From the NCBI GenBank assembly GCA_009733775.1, contig WOGZ01000053.1, positions 1 through 64,000 on the forward strand: a stretch of DNA of 64,000 nucleotides. Direction: 5' to 3'. This document shows positions 1 through 12,600 of this stretch, in pieces; within the stretch, counting starts at the first letter, position 1, and each line of letters begins with the position of its first letter. Position numbers and translations under genes: made by a program. The notes beneath the pieces are model-generated. The model was given only the letters and a program-made list of their open reading frames with translations, ran no database searches and was not told the origin of the DNA. This DNA is from Alectoria sarmentosa (taxonomy: Eukaryota; Ascomycota; Lecanoromycetes; Lecanorales; Parmeliaceae).

Positions 1-2935
1 AAAAGATAATAATGCTTTAATCGTTTATAACGTTTTTTCGAATTCGATTTATTAATTATGATATGCTCGCATAGATTATTTGAATTAATAAAATTTCAAT
101 AAATTTCTTAATATCGTTATGAATGTGAATTTCTTTAAAGACATTATTGAGAAATATATTTGCGAATGTTATATAATAAATCATTAAAAGATTATTTTTT
201 ATAATAATCTTATAACGTTCGATATTTTATCGAACGAATTTGTTTATAACGATTTTGTTAAATCTTTGATTTTTATTGATTTTAATGATTATAAATATTT
301 TATAACGTTTAAAAATGATTTTATTTATTATTTTGAGATTTATTGTATACGTTATAAAAGTGAGATCTTCATTATATTTTTGCGTTTTAAAATTTATTTG
401 AAATTTCGCGATTATCGAATCAATCGTATTCATTTTGATAATAAAAACGAATATATTAATAAGATCTTTTTTGAATATCTCATTTAAGCGAGCATCAAAT
501 AAAAATTTATTATTATAAATAATTTCGAAATGAATAAAGTCATCGAACGATTTAATTAAATTTTGATAAATAAGGTTCATTTAATTTTATTAAATTTCAA
601 TCTTAATAAAAAATTTTGATTTAAAATAATGATTATAATCAATTATTTGACGATGCGTTTTTTTAATATTAAGATTATCATCATATCTTTCGAAATCTTT
701 TATTATCGTAAATTTATTCTTTTTTATTTACGTATTATTAATTTCATCGTTTATATCTTAAAACGTATTTAAAAAAAACTTATAAATAAAAATGAGAAAT
801 ATATTTTTTTAAATTATGAAAACGAATTCATTTTTTATTTTTATAATTTAATCAAAAAGAAGATTATTCGCGTTAACGATATACATTTCGTCGAAAAACG
901 TTTATATTTCGTGAATTTTGAAAAGAAAATTGAGATTTATAAATTTTCAAATAAACGTTAACGTTTTTTTATATTAATATTCGTTATAAGAGAAGCATTG
1001 AATAAATAACATATTATTATATTATTAAACGTTGAATTTGTGATTTCGATTAAATCGTTAAATCGATTATCGTTAATGAATATTTTATTATTAATCATTA
1101 ATCGTCTTTAAGAATCTCATTTTATCGTTATTGCAATGCGTATATTTATGATATTTATCAAATTTGTTATATTAATCGTTAAATTTGTTATCATTTTTTT
1201 TTCGTTAATGTTTTCGAAATTTATTGAAATGAGAATTGTGTGAGAACATTTCGAATATAACATTATTTAAAAAATATTTGATAATCATAAAAATCTTATT
1301 ATTTCGAATTTTCGTGATTTATCATTTGATTTTTTGATGAGAATTTTCGTTGTTTTTGTTTTTTTTGCGAATCATATTAATAAACTTAATATTTTCGAAT
1401 TTATAACTTATAAATAAACGATCTTTAACAATTTGTTTTATATAAATTGAAAAATTAACATGCGAGATAAATATAAGTTTTTTATAAATAATAACATTTG
1501 ATATCTTATTTAAACGTTTTTAAAAACTTATATTTTTAAAGATCGTTAAATTTACATCGTGAAGCGAGATCTCGAAAAAAAAATTATTCGTTATAAAACA
1601 CGTTAAGTTGTTTGAGGATTCGAATAACAAAAAAGTCGTGATTATTATAACATTTTCGCGTCGATAATAAAGTTTATGAATTATAAAACGATTTTTACAC
1701 TTGTAATGATTATGAATTAAAACGTGAAATAAATAAACGTCAAAATCGTTTTTTTTTATAACGATGTTTAAGAGAACATTTATGTGTAATAATTTAACGA
1801 TTTTAATAAAGATAATATCAAGGTTTATAAATTAAGTAAGATTCTTTATGATTTGAAATAATTTCTCAAAATTTGATATCAACATTTTTCGATTTATATA
1901 AAAAAATTCGATTTTAATTTCATCGAATCGAACGATAATATATTTATAAATTTTAAAAAAAAAATCATTGTGACGTTTTACGTCGATGATGTTTTGATTA
2001 TAAATCGCAATAAAGTCGTTATTAAATGAATCAAAGATGTCTTAAACGTCAAATTTCACATATTAGATTTGAGATTATGCGTTTTTTATTTAAATATAAT
2101 CGTCAAAAGAAATCGTTATAATAACATTATTCGTTTAAGATAAAAAGCGTATATTACACGTTTTCTCAATTATTTCAAATATTAAAATCTCATTTTTGTT
2201 AATATATCATTCGAAATCAATCGCAAATTAACGTTTATTGAAAAGAGTCATGTGACTTTTAGAAAGTTTCGTAAAAAATATCAATTCGTTATAAACTTTT
2301 TTATGTACGTTATATTGAAAACTCGTCTCGATATCGTTTATGTTATTTTTTTAATTAATCGATATTTAATCAATTTTATTTCAACGCATTAAAATGCGAT
2401 TATTCGAAATTTTCGATATCTCAGAAATACGATATATTATGAATTCGTATATAAGAACTTTTTGAAAGATTTATTCAATTACATTAATTTTAATTAAATT
2501 GAAAATTTAATTCGGAAATTCATTTTCGATTATTTATTTAATTTGAATAATAATGTTATTAATTGATCAAATAAACGTTAAATCATCGTGATATTATTTA
2601 TTTATGAAATAAAATAGATCGATTAAACGTAAATTATTAAAAAAGTTATTTGATTGAAAAACCTTTTTAATCAACTTTTGCGATTTAACGATTTAAATTT
2701 TAAAATCATTATAATTTTTGAAGATAATTAAGACGTAATCGTTTTCGCAAAGAACGTTTAATTTTATATTCGTATCAAACACATTAATATCGCTCATCAT
2801 TTTATACGCGAAAAAGTTAATAATGATATTATAAATGTTTAATATGTTTTCATTAACAAATAGATGATTGATAACTTTATTAAGATTTTATATTTTGATA
2901 AGTTTATTGCTTTTCGCGATGCCTTTGAAATGAAA
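1..2935 (+). pseudogene. Ty1/copia retrotransposon polyprotein relic (integrase, RT, RNase H), RIP-degraded, 5' end outside window
   Basis: This is the pol region of a copia-type LTR retrotransposon, broken by many stops. Around 266-487 the + strand reads like a copia integrase core (YFITFKNDF..., then IHFDNKNEYI where functional copies have an R-SDNGGEY-type motif). Around 1,800-2,150 it reads as copia RT: SKILYDLK, YQHFSIY, then YVDD at 1,979-1,990. From ~2,300 come RLDIVYVIFLINRY and FRYLRNTIYYE, and at 2,777-2,817 the RNase H signature KHINIAHHFIREKV, ending near FIAFRDAFEM. The order IN-RT-RH fixes the superfamily as copia. Expected Trp codons appear as TGA or TAA. No LTR was identified with confidence; the 5' end lies upstream of the window. 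Confidence 0.88.
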
Positions 2936-3414
2936 ACAATCTCATATTATTCATTTAAAATTATTTGAATTATTGTTTTAAAGAAGACATTTGAGACGTT
3001 TAAGTTATTTAAATCGTTTTATTGTTATTATTTAACGCCCTTAATTTCAAAAAAGCGATTTTATTGATTTTCACATTTCGGATAATCGATCGAATGATCG
3101 ATCGGGATCGAAATTATTCGCAGAATCTTAATATCAATTTTGACGTGTCAAAACTTCGTTATGTTATTATTATATTAAAAATTAATTTATCGTTATTGCA
3201 ATTATAATAACAAACTTTGCGAGTCTCTTTTCAAAATATTTATATTTATGTTCAATTCAAATTTAAGATTTGCGACGTCATTTAAAAGATCGTTATCGTT
3301 ATTTTTTCATTAATCGTTTTAAATATTCTCATTAGATTATCATTATTATGCCTCTCAAAGTTATCATATTTATGTTTTTAAGATCATCACACTTATGTTT
3401 TTAAACGTTATTGT
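2936..3414. other. AT-rich stretch after the copia relic, no feature identified
   Basis: This interval should hold the end of the copia element and perhaps its 3' LTR, but no second LTR is available for comparison. A 61-codon frame at 3,022-3,207 matches nothing I recognise and is probably chance. A duplicated phrase around TTATGTTTTTAA (3,371-3,402) is the only structure seen. Confidence 0.4.
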
Positions 3415-4248
3415 CGTTATCATTATTATATATATCGTCATTATACATTTTTCGCATACACGTTATCAATCATTATTATCAAGCATTAATATTTTGAAAT
3501 GATTTTATGAATCTTATAATCGATCGCATACATATATGCATATGCATATACAATTCGAAATATTTCGTTTAATCGAAAAATTTATTTTCACATATATTCA
3601 TTAATTATGTGTTGATCGATTTTTGATGTATATTAGATGAATTGAAAATAAATTTGTTAAAAAACGATTTTTCGTCAAAAAGTGGAATTTTTTTTATGTG
3701 TTATCGTGGCGAATATGTTTAAAAAAACATAATCGTTTTCAGATTTTCGATTTTCACTCTTTTAACCCGGCTTTGAATATCGTAAATTTCGAATCTTATT
3801 TTTGAAATTCGGATGTTTATAAAAGGGGGAAGGGTGGTGCATAAGAAATAAGAGTGGTTTATAAAATAAGAATAATTTATGAAAAAAAGAGAGGATTATT
3901 CTTTTTCGAATTTTCATTTTTTTTATTCGATTTTGAACATCGCGAGTTTCGAATTTTATATTTGAAAATTCGAATTTTTATGAGACGCATAAAGGGTAAG
4001 AAAAAAATATAAAAATGATTTCACATTAATTATTCGACGTTAAACTCATTATAATTACTCGACGCTCGATTCATCTTATTTATTCGACGTTCGATTTTTT
4101 TAAGAATATGCGTGCGAAGAAAAGTGTCGAAATTCAAATTATGTGATAGATTATGTGACACGGGCGTATGCGTTCGTAATTTAATCGCACTTTTCTTCGT
4201 AACACTCTTAGAGTAATATAACTAAGTGTTTTACATCATATTTTCACA
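3415..4248. repeat. Direct repeat copy A (~834 bp), adjacent to copy B
   Basis: This segment and the next one are diverged direct copies lying end to end. Shared blocks run in the same order: ATCAATCATTATTATCAAGC (3,465 here, ~4,300 in B), the AATCGATCG...ATACAATTCGAAATATTTCG block, AACGATTTTTCGT followed by AAAAAGTGGA, and a closing AAGTGTTTTA...TCATATTTT block. Copy A holds an extra internal duplication of ~150 bp (two versions of a TTCGAAT/GATTTTGAA block near 3,750-3,830 and 3,900-3,990), which accounts for its greater length. It keeps non-CpG G and C runs (e.g. GGGGGAAGGG near 3,825), so it is less mutated than its surroundings. It could be a pair of old LTRs; I could not prove it. Confidence 0.7.
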
Positions 4249-4938
4249 CATTATCATCATCATCGTCGCAATATATCGATCGCAATTTGTATACATTTTA
4301 TCAATCATTATTATCAAGCATTAATGCTTTAAAATAATCTTTAAATCTTATAATCGATCGTATACATATATATACAATTCGAAATATTTCGTTCAATCGA
4401 AAAATTTATTCTCATATATATTCATCGATCGTATATTATTCGATTTTTAATGTATATTAAATAACTTATAAATAAATTTGTTAGAAAACGATTTTTCGTT
4501 AAAAAGTGGATTTTTTTTTATATATCACCGTGACGGATATGTTTAAAAGAGTATAATCGTTTTCAGATTTCGATTTTTCGACTTTTCTTCGAATTTTCAC
4601 TATTCTTATTCGATTTTGAACATCGCGAATTTCGAATCTTATGTTTTCAAATTTGGGTGTTTTAGAGGGTATAAGGGATGATAAAGGGATATGAAATGTT
4701 TTCACATTTATAACCCGACGTTACGATTCACTTTTGTTATTCGACGTTGATTTTCATTTTTATAATTCGAAATTCAGATTTAAGAAGATGCGAGCGAAAA
4801 GAAATGTTGAAATTCGGGTTACGTGACGTTAAACCTTGACGATCACGTGCGCACATTAATGCGCCCGTACATAAATCGCTCTTTCTTTCGTAATACTCTT
4901 AAAGCAATACAATTAAGTGTTTTATTTCATATTTTGAC
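4249..4938. repeat. Direct repeat copy B (~690 bp)
   Basis: Second copy of the repeat described at 3,415-4,248, starting at CATTATCATCATCATCGTCG and ending after AATTAAGTGTTTTATTTCAT. It lacks the internal ~150-bp duplication. The 68-codon minus-strand frame at 4,499-4,705 lies inside it and shows no recognisable domain. Confidence 0.7.
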
Positions 4939-4999
4939 AAAATTATTAAATATAAATAAAGCTTAATAAGCGATTATATATTTTATGAAAATTATCGTA

Positions 5000-7900
5000 A
5001 TTTGACAAATTATACATCATGTAAAACATTTCTTATTTCAAAAAATAAGAAATATACAATCTTTTACGTTCATCGTTAGAAACGTAATATAATAAATCGT
5101 TGCGAAATTTGAATCGAATTCCCGATTACTCGAATTCTTTAAAAACCTTTTTCATAATTTTCGAAATAATTTTCGAAGCGGCTTTTGACGACGTCGTCAA
5201 TTTATTTTTTTATTATACGAATAGCGTTATTAATTTAAATTTCTTTTTTTTAAGTATTGTCTTTTTAAGAATAATAAAAACTTTTTTTCATTAATCGTTT
5301 ACTTCGTACATTTAACGAAATCGTGTTTTAAAATCATTCGATATTTTTATAAACGTGATATGATAAACGGTTTTTATTTTCGTAATTTTTATAAGATTAG
5401 AATCGAGAATCTCGACGACATAATCGTAAAAAACATTAAAAATTCCTTCGAAAAAAAAATCGAAATTCGTTTCCGGCAATTTAAAAAGCGCGTTTAATAT
5501 TATATTTGATTTATTAATTTTATAACGAATAATAAGATTAAAATTCGATAGATATTAAAAAGTTATTATTAAACGAAAATTAAATTTGTCGATATTAAAC
5601 GTCGTTAATGTAATTTATCGAGAAATTAAAACAATAGCAAAATAATTAATATAAATAATCATAAACGAAATCAAAAATGATTCGATTACGTGTTTGATTT
5701 TTTTAATAATTTATACGATTTCGACGATCTCGAATTTCATAAATCAATAATTCTTTTATATTTCATTAAAAAGTTTATTTAAAAACATGATCGATTATAT
5801 TAAAATTTTTATTATGATAATATTTTTATTAAATTTCGAATTTTTTTAACGTGATAAATCATTATCGCAAAATCTCATTTTTTCGAATTATCGATATCGA
5901 TATAAAAACGTCGCTTTTCGTTATAATATATCAAGAAAATCGAATTATCAAAAATCTTTTAAAGATCTTAATATGTTTAAATTTTTGATTTCACTAAATC
6001 ATCGATTATAAATTTTATCGATTATCGCTTTTTAATAAATTCGTTAATTTGACTTTTTTTCTTCGTTAACAATTCTCGAATAAAACGAATTTTTTATTTT
6101 TATAAAAATTTAATAATTTAAACGTATCGATAAATTGACGAGCGTAATTATTTCGTTAAATTTAAATAAATTTCAAGATTTCGAAAAAATTTTGAAAAGC
6201 GAAAATTCTTTATAATTCGAATCTTATTTATTAAAATAAACATTTTTAAATTATCGATATATTGATTTAACAAAATACAATCGAATATTCGAAAAAAGAT
6301 TTATTAAAATTGAAATTAACTCAACGTTCGCGAAATAAAATAAAAAAATTTCGTAAATGTTTAAGATATTCTATCAAGATACGAGAAAAAATAATTATAT
6401 TATTAATATATACTTTAACAAAATCATAAAATGATTTTAATATTTTATTAATTTATTTTTAAACGTAAAATAACGATTTTTTATAATTCATTAAAATCAT
6501 ATTTAATTGTTTTTAATCTCGATAAAATATTATGATAAATTTATAACGATCGAGAATTTTGATAAAAATTAATAAAATTAATTTATAATATTCACAATAA
6601 AAATGTAATAATAATCAATTATCGAATTAATGATATTTAATTGCAAAGACATAAAATAATTATTCGATTTCGTGATTTTATTTAAATCTTTAATGTCGAT
6701 GACGATTTTATTTTTTTATCAAAAGAAATATCGCATTCAATTATAAAACATAAATAATTGTATTTCGTAAATTAATTCGATCGAATCATTTTTTTCATTG
6801 ATGTAATTTATCGAAAATTTCGTCGACGATTTCTTTATTTTTTTGATTAAACGAATATATTCTCGACGATTTAAAATCAATTTTCGATTTTAAAAAAATT
6901 AACATTTATTCTTTTTCGAGAATATCGACGATAATATTTTGATTCGTTTATATCTCGAAGAATTTTATAATAATAATAACGATCTGAGAATTTTTTTTTA
7001 AATGTTATTATAAATCGTGATGTTATTAAAAAATATATGTTCGTAAATAAAATCTATTATCGTAAACGTTATAAATCGATTTTCGTATTTAAATAAAGAT
7101 TCGAAAATCGTGTAAATAACGATTTCGATTATTATTATAAACAATTCTTTAACAATTTTGAATTTTCATAATTATTTAAATCTTTTAAATATTTAATTTT
7201 TTGCGATAAATGAGATTATTTCGAAAATAATACGATAATATTTTTTCTTTTGAAATTCGATTATAAAATTTAAACGAATTTTTCGAATAATTCGTGTTAA
7301 ACGATTTAAAAAATTGCGAAGTTATATAAAAAGTAGTGAGAAGTTTACGATATAAACGAAAACGTCTTTTTCACGTTCGAAATCTTATTTATATTAAAAT
7401 TCGAATAAAAAATCTTTATTTTTTGATAACGTGTCACGATATGTTATTAATATTAACATTATCGATAAAATTAATATCATAATCGTTCTCTTAACACGAA
7501 TAATTCAACGTATTTCGAAATCTTTTTTAATAACGATTTCGATCTTAATAACAAAATTTTAATAGATGTTAATAATCATTTTCTTATTAATAGAATCGAA
7601 TTTGATTTTTTATGACATAAAAACGTCGTTATCGATCAACATATTAATTTTCAAATTATCGATTAAATGTGTTTTTATAATTATCTTCGCGATTGTTAAA
7701 ATGTTATTAAATAATTCGTTATCTGCGTACGTTATTATTATAATAAATTCGTTAATATTATACATAACGTTATCAAATCTTTTAATTTATATCGACGATA
7801 TCATTTTCGAAATTTTAATGTTTAAAAAGAATTTTTAACGTTGAATTCGATTTAAAAATGTGATTTCGATTTTAAAATTAATGTAAATAAATATAATTTT

Positions 7901-9190
7901 CGAATCTAACGTAGATTTTAAATTCGTGATGATATAATGATATTTTTTGAAAACGTATTTTAATATAAAAGTCGAATTCTTATTTGAGAATTCGATAATT
8001 ATTTTTATTTTCGAAATTGCAATCGAAGATTACTCGACGATTTATAATGCTTTAATAATTTCGAAAATTTTCGAAAAATGCTTAATAAAATCGTTTTAAA
8101 CTTTTTTCAAATAACGAAATAAGACATTTTTCAAAATAAAACTTTTCGAACATTAACGATAAAAATGAATTATCAAAATTATTTTCATAAAATAATTCGT
8201 GAAATCGAATAATTCGAAGAGTTCGAATTCGTTATTCTGTTTTTAAAGATTTTATTCGATCTAATAAATTTCTTAACTTTTATCATAATCATCGTTTTTT
8301 TATAACAAATCATTTTTATTCTCGTCAATCGAGATTTAATAAACTTTTTAACGATATTTATCGTTTCGTTATTATTATAATCTTTGAAAACTTTAATTTT
8401 CTCGATTTTTTTTTTTGAAAATTCGTTTTCAATTTATGAGCGATTCGACGACGTCGACGTCGAATTTAATGCGTTTAAAAATGCGATAATTTGCAAAGAT
8501 TATCGAGATGATAATAATTCTTATTATCGAAATTATTAATTTGATAATTAATTATATTATTGTTATTATTGTTACTATAATTAATAAACATTTAAATTAT
8601 TAAATTAACGAAAAAAATTAAAAAAAAATTAATAAAATTGACGATCGTAAAATTATTATTCAAATTTGAAACTTTATCAAAATTGAAATTTGATTATAAT
8701 TATTTTTATTCTCGACAAATCGATTTTGTTATTAATTTTCTTAAAAAGTCGAATCAAATCTTGCATTTTTATTATTATTATATTTATTAATATATATTTA
8801 TTATTCGTGTTTACATTCGTCGAAAAATGTAAAAAATACATTAATCGTAATTTCGTATTTCGACTTCTTAATGTCTTATCGAAATTTCAAATCGATGTTA
8901 TTATAAATAATGTCAAATTAAATCTTAATTATCGTTAAATTTACATTTTTTGTCGATCGAAGAATTTTTTAAACATATTTTTGAAATTTTTAATGAGAAA
9001 TTGCGTTACGCATTATATATCGTTTATAAAAAACGACGTCGATTATTATATAAATAAATTCTTTAAATTTAATAATTAATAAAATAATTTATTCGTCGAT
9101 TTTATTATCGAGTTTAATAATTCTTTTCTCGATAATAAAAAGCTTTGTTGTTTATTATTTTAACGTTGTTTTCAAAAATTCATTTAAAGA
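5000..9190 (-). pseudogene. Ty3/Gypsy polyprotein relic on the minus strand, heavily RIP-degraded
   Basis: Read on the minus strand, ~6,640-6,880 gives Gypsy RT phrases: a stretch resembling 'EIVDEIFDKLHQ', then KIVIDIKDLNKITKSNNY (plus-strand 6,664-6,716) and MSLQLNIINSI, matching the fungal Gypsy pattern 'GRVVVDIRGLNKIT..YPLPLQSDI'. Many frame-breaking stops interrupt it. RNase H and integrase should lie at lower coordinates and gag/protease at higher coordinates; I could not confirm those domains, so both outer limits are approximate. The RT wording resembles the G1 element at 28,901-39,933, suggesting a related lineage. The small frames on both strands here (e.g. 5,100-5,294, 7,566-7,838, 8,690-8,938) are not genes. 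Confidence 0.65.
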
Positions 9191-9193
9191 TTT

Positions 9194-9349
9194 TGTCACG
9201 GAGTGACCCTGAGAAAATAGATTTACCCGAGGGCGTCGCTAATTAAATTAAAAAATCAATTTCACATTGATCAAGTGTGACCTATTCTACTACTTACGTC
9301 CCTGAGACGACAAAATCGTTTTTTAAGTTATAGGGTTGAAATTATGACA
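9194..9349 (-). repeat. Terminal repeat 1 of the miniature LTR element (156 bp)
   Basis: Same length and ends as terminal repeat 2. Differences from it are overwhelmingly transitions (C/T or G/A), with this copy usually holding the A or T, so it is the more mutated of the two. Confidence 0.85.
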
Positions 9350-9505
9350 TTATCCCCTCTTTAAGAATTTTGTTCGCGGAATTCAACCCCTCATTAAATA
9401 ATCGCCCTCGTTCACACGATCGAATTTTATAATTTTAAAATGTAAGTTCAAGATCCTCGCCGACAAAATCGAATTCAAAACCTTAAATCTTTTAATGTGA
9501 AATTA

Positions 9506-9661
9506 TGTCACGAAGTGATTTCGAGGGAATAGGTTTACTCGAGGGCGCCGCTGATTAGATCAAAAGATCAATTTCACACTGATCAGGTGTGACCTATTTT
9601 ACTACTTACGTCCCTAAGACGGCAGGGCCGTCCCTCAGACTGCAGGGCTGGAACCATGACA
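9506..9661 (-). repeat. Terminal repeat 2 of the miniature LTR element (156 bp)
   Basis: Begins TGTCACGAAG and ends GGAACCATGACA. It retains GC-rich blocks such as GACGGCAGGGCCGTCC, where terminal repeat 1 has GACGACAAAATCGTTT. Confidence 0.85.
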
Positions 9662-12600
9662 GATTTTCTCATATTAATATCGTATTTTTGATAACGACGA
9701 GATTTTTAATACGCTCGATAAATAAATATACATCATAAATTTTTTTTTTTTTTCGATATGCTCGAGTGTTAATTCGTTATTTATAAATTTATTATTATAT
9801 ATAAAATTAAAAAAATCGAGATCTTTTGAATTTCAGCGAATCGTTTTATATTTTATTATAATAACAAATTCGAAAAATTCTTAAAATCTTGAATCGTTAA
9901 AAAAATCGAATAATAAATTAATATTTCGCATTATTGTATTCACAATGTTTATAATAAAATTTCATAATTTTTAAAAAAACATTTATTTTATTATAATTAA
10001 AAATTGAAAATCGATAAAATTCGTGTAAATTGTTTTTTCGATATATGTAATTCTGATAATTTAATTAATGTTAATTAAATTCGATAACGTTGATGTTAAT
10101 TTTAACGAAATTATTATCGATGAAATATTCGAAATAACATTTATAAAAAATGAATTTTAAAGTTTTCACAATGCTTAAATTTTGCTCAAAGATTTTAAAA
10201 ACAATACGTAAAATAAATTTGTTAAAAGCTTAATTAATCGATCAAGAAAATGATTTCGTAAAGTTTGATCTTATTTTAACACAATCTTTTTTAATGAAAA
10301 AGACTTCTTTATTTATCTCTGAGGATCGAAAATTATTTCTAATAATTCGAATAATTAATTATCGAATAATTTAATCAATGAGATTTATAAAAACGTAATT
10401 ATTATTAATAAATTTCTTAAATTAAAAACCGAGAATGATAATATTTTTGAAAATGAGATTCGAAACAGAAATTGAAAAAATCACGTTTGTTATAAATTAA
10501 TAACGTCGATAAAATATCGACGTCGATTAAAAGATTTCTCTTTGAAATGATTAAAGATTTGATAAAAAATTGAATTTTGATATTATGTTTGAACGATAAT
10601 GAGAATAAATAATCATCGAGCGTAAAATATAACAAATAATAATATAATGTTTGCCCAAAAAAAATTCGATATTGTTATCATTAATATAAAAATACATTTT
10701 AAAATCTAATAAATAAAAAATTAATTAATTTCTTTCTCATAAAAATAATTATTTATATAAATTTATTAAATTATAAACTTAACGAAATACCTTTATAACA
10801 AAGGTAATTATTAAGCGAGATAAATATCTCGACAAGATAAATGCTTTTTAACAAAATCTGTTAATCGTCGATTTCATATCAAAAATTGCGTATAATTAAA
10901 ATCGCGCATAATCGAATAACACTTAGCGAGATACGAGCTAAGTGTATAACACGATTAATATACGCTTTTTAATTATTTTTATATAAAATCGTTTTAATAT
11001 CTTATATATAATAAAAAATTAAGTAATAAAATTTATTTAAATTATATCAACTTTGTTATTTTACAAAATTTGATATATTGAAATAAATAAATTATATTTA
11101 TTTAGCGTATTATTAAATATGCTTATTAGAGACTAAAATTTAACTCTCTTATTTACACTTTTTTTCTCTTTTCGTTTAAGACGTTTTTGTCGTCTTTTTA
11201 AAAAACTACGAAAGATTATTATAAAGTAACTTGAAATTAATAAAGTTATTACGAACTTGCTTATATAAGCAAAATAAATAATTGTTACGATAAAGTAAAT
11301 ATAAATAATAATTAAAATCGTGATTTTAATTTTTTTTAAATTTTCGTACGAAAAAAATAGATTTTATGTTATCTTTTATATAAACTTTCTTATTCGAATT
11401 AAATTCTTTTTTTAATATAATATTAATTCTCTTTGTTTAAACAATATCGACGATAATAAAAATACGAAATAAGTTAATAATTAGGTTTATTATATTAGAA
11501 AGTATAATATTAATTAAATTAATAATAAATATAAATCACGAGTTAAATAACGACGTAAGAATTATAAGAAACTTTAACGACGTCGTAAAACTCGAAAAGC
11601 TATTTTTATAAAATATGAGATTATTATTATAATTCTTTTAATTTATCGTAATAAAACTCATTTAAGATAAATTATCAAATACGATTATTTTAAAATAAAC
11701 TTACTTTTAAATAAATAAAAATTTCTTTATATAATTTTTAATAATATAATTTTATTATTTATATTTAACGTATAAACGCTTAATTTCATAATTAAAAATC
11801 TTTAAATTATTAATTAATAAGTTTTTCGAAGTTTTGCGATTTTTTTTTTCGTTAAAACGAAAAAAAAACGAAAGCGATTTTAAGATATTTATTAAATGTT
11901 AATAAAATCTTAATTCGCATAAATCAAATTAATTATAAAAAACTTTTTTAAAAAAGATAAAGATAATATAAATATTATTAATATTTTATATTAATATAAA
12001 AGAAATTAATAATCATTAACGTAATTATTACGACTTTAAGTTTTTATATAATAAGTAACACGTAAAATATCGATTTATATTTTCGATATATTTCGTTAAA
12101 CAATTTTTTTATAAAATTGTAACTCATTTTTTTTTAATTTTTTTTTCGAAAAGTTTCTCGATTTTAAGATTTTGTTAAGAAAAGCTTGATAAAAAGTTTA
12201 ACATTTATGTTTATAAAATAAATCTTCTTATAACTTTTTTCAATAAAAATTATCACACTTATAATTCGTTATCGTGACTCGTTTTTCTTTTTAATCTTTA
12301 TTATAACGAACATTTCTTTTCGAGAAACGTAGTAGATTTATTCGACGTGTAAATTTTATTAAATTATATATAAAGTATTCTCAAAAATCGATTCGTAATA
12401 TATATAATTTTTTTATATTTACGTTTAATGATAATATTAATCAAATCACGAATTTAAGTACTTAAAAAAATGTTAAATTAAAATCTTTATATTAAAAACA
12501 AAATTATTAAAAAATTACGATTTTAAGCATCGTATTTTTATATTATATTTATTATTTTTTTATAATAAACGATAATCATGTTATTATTTTATTAACGTAA

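Larger units (their letters stand above)
9194..9661 (-). mobile_element. Miniature LTR retrotransposon (TRIM-like), 468 bp, with 5-bp target duplication
   Basis: Two direct repeats of 156 bp (9,194-9,349 and 9,506-9,661) both begin TGTCACG and end TGACA, with a 156-bp interior. The element is bracketed by the 5-bp direct repeat GATTT (9,189-9,193 and 9,662-9,666), as expected of LTR-element integration. On the minus strand a purine tract (AAAGAGGGGATAA) directly precedes the repeat at 9,349, as a polypurine tract precedes a 3' LTR, so the minus strand is the likely sense. There is no coding capacity. LTRs, a candidate PPT and a tiny interior fit the TRIM/SMART class, mobilised in trans. It is visibly richer in GC than its surroundings. 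The minus-strand Gypsy may continue on its far side, in which case this is a nested insertion. Confidence 0.8.

Noticed and set aside
3526..3556. CATATATGCATATGCATAT palindromic run as a regulatory site
   Set aside because: Simple AT-rich dyad within a repeat copy; no gene nearby to regulate.
9194..9661. A pair of independent solo LTRs
   Set aside because: The shared GATTT duplication brackets the whole 468-bp unit, not each repeat, so it inserted as one element.
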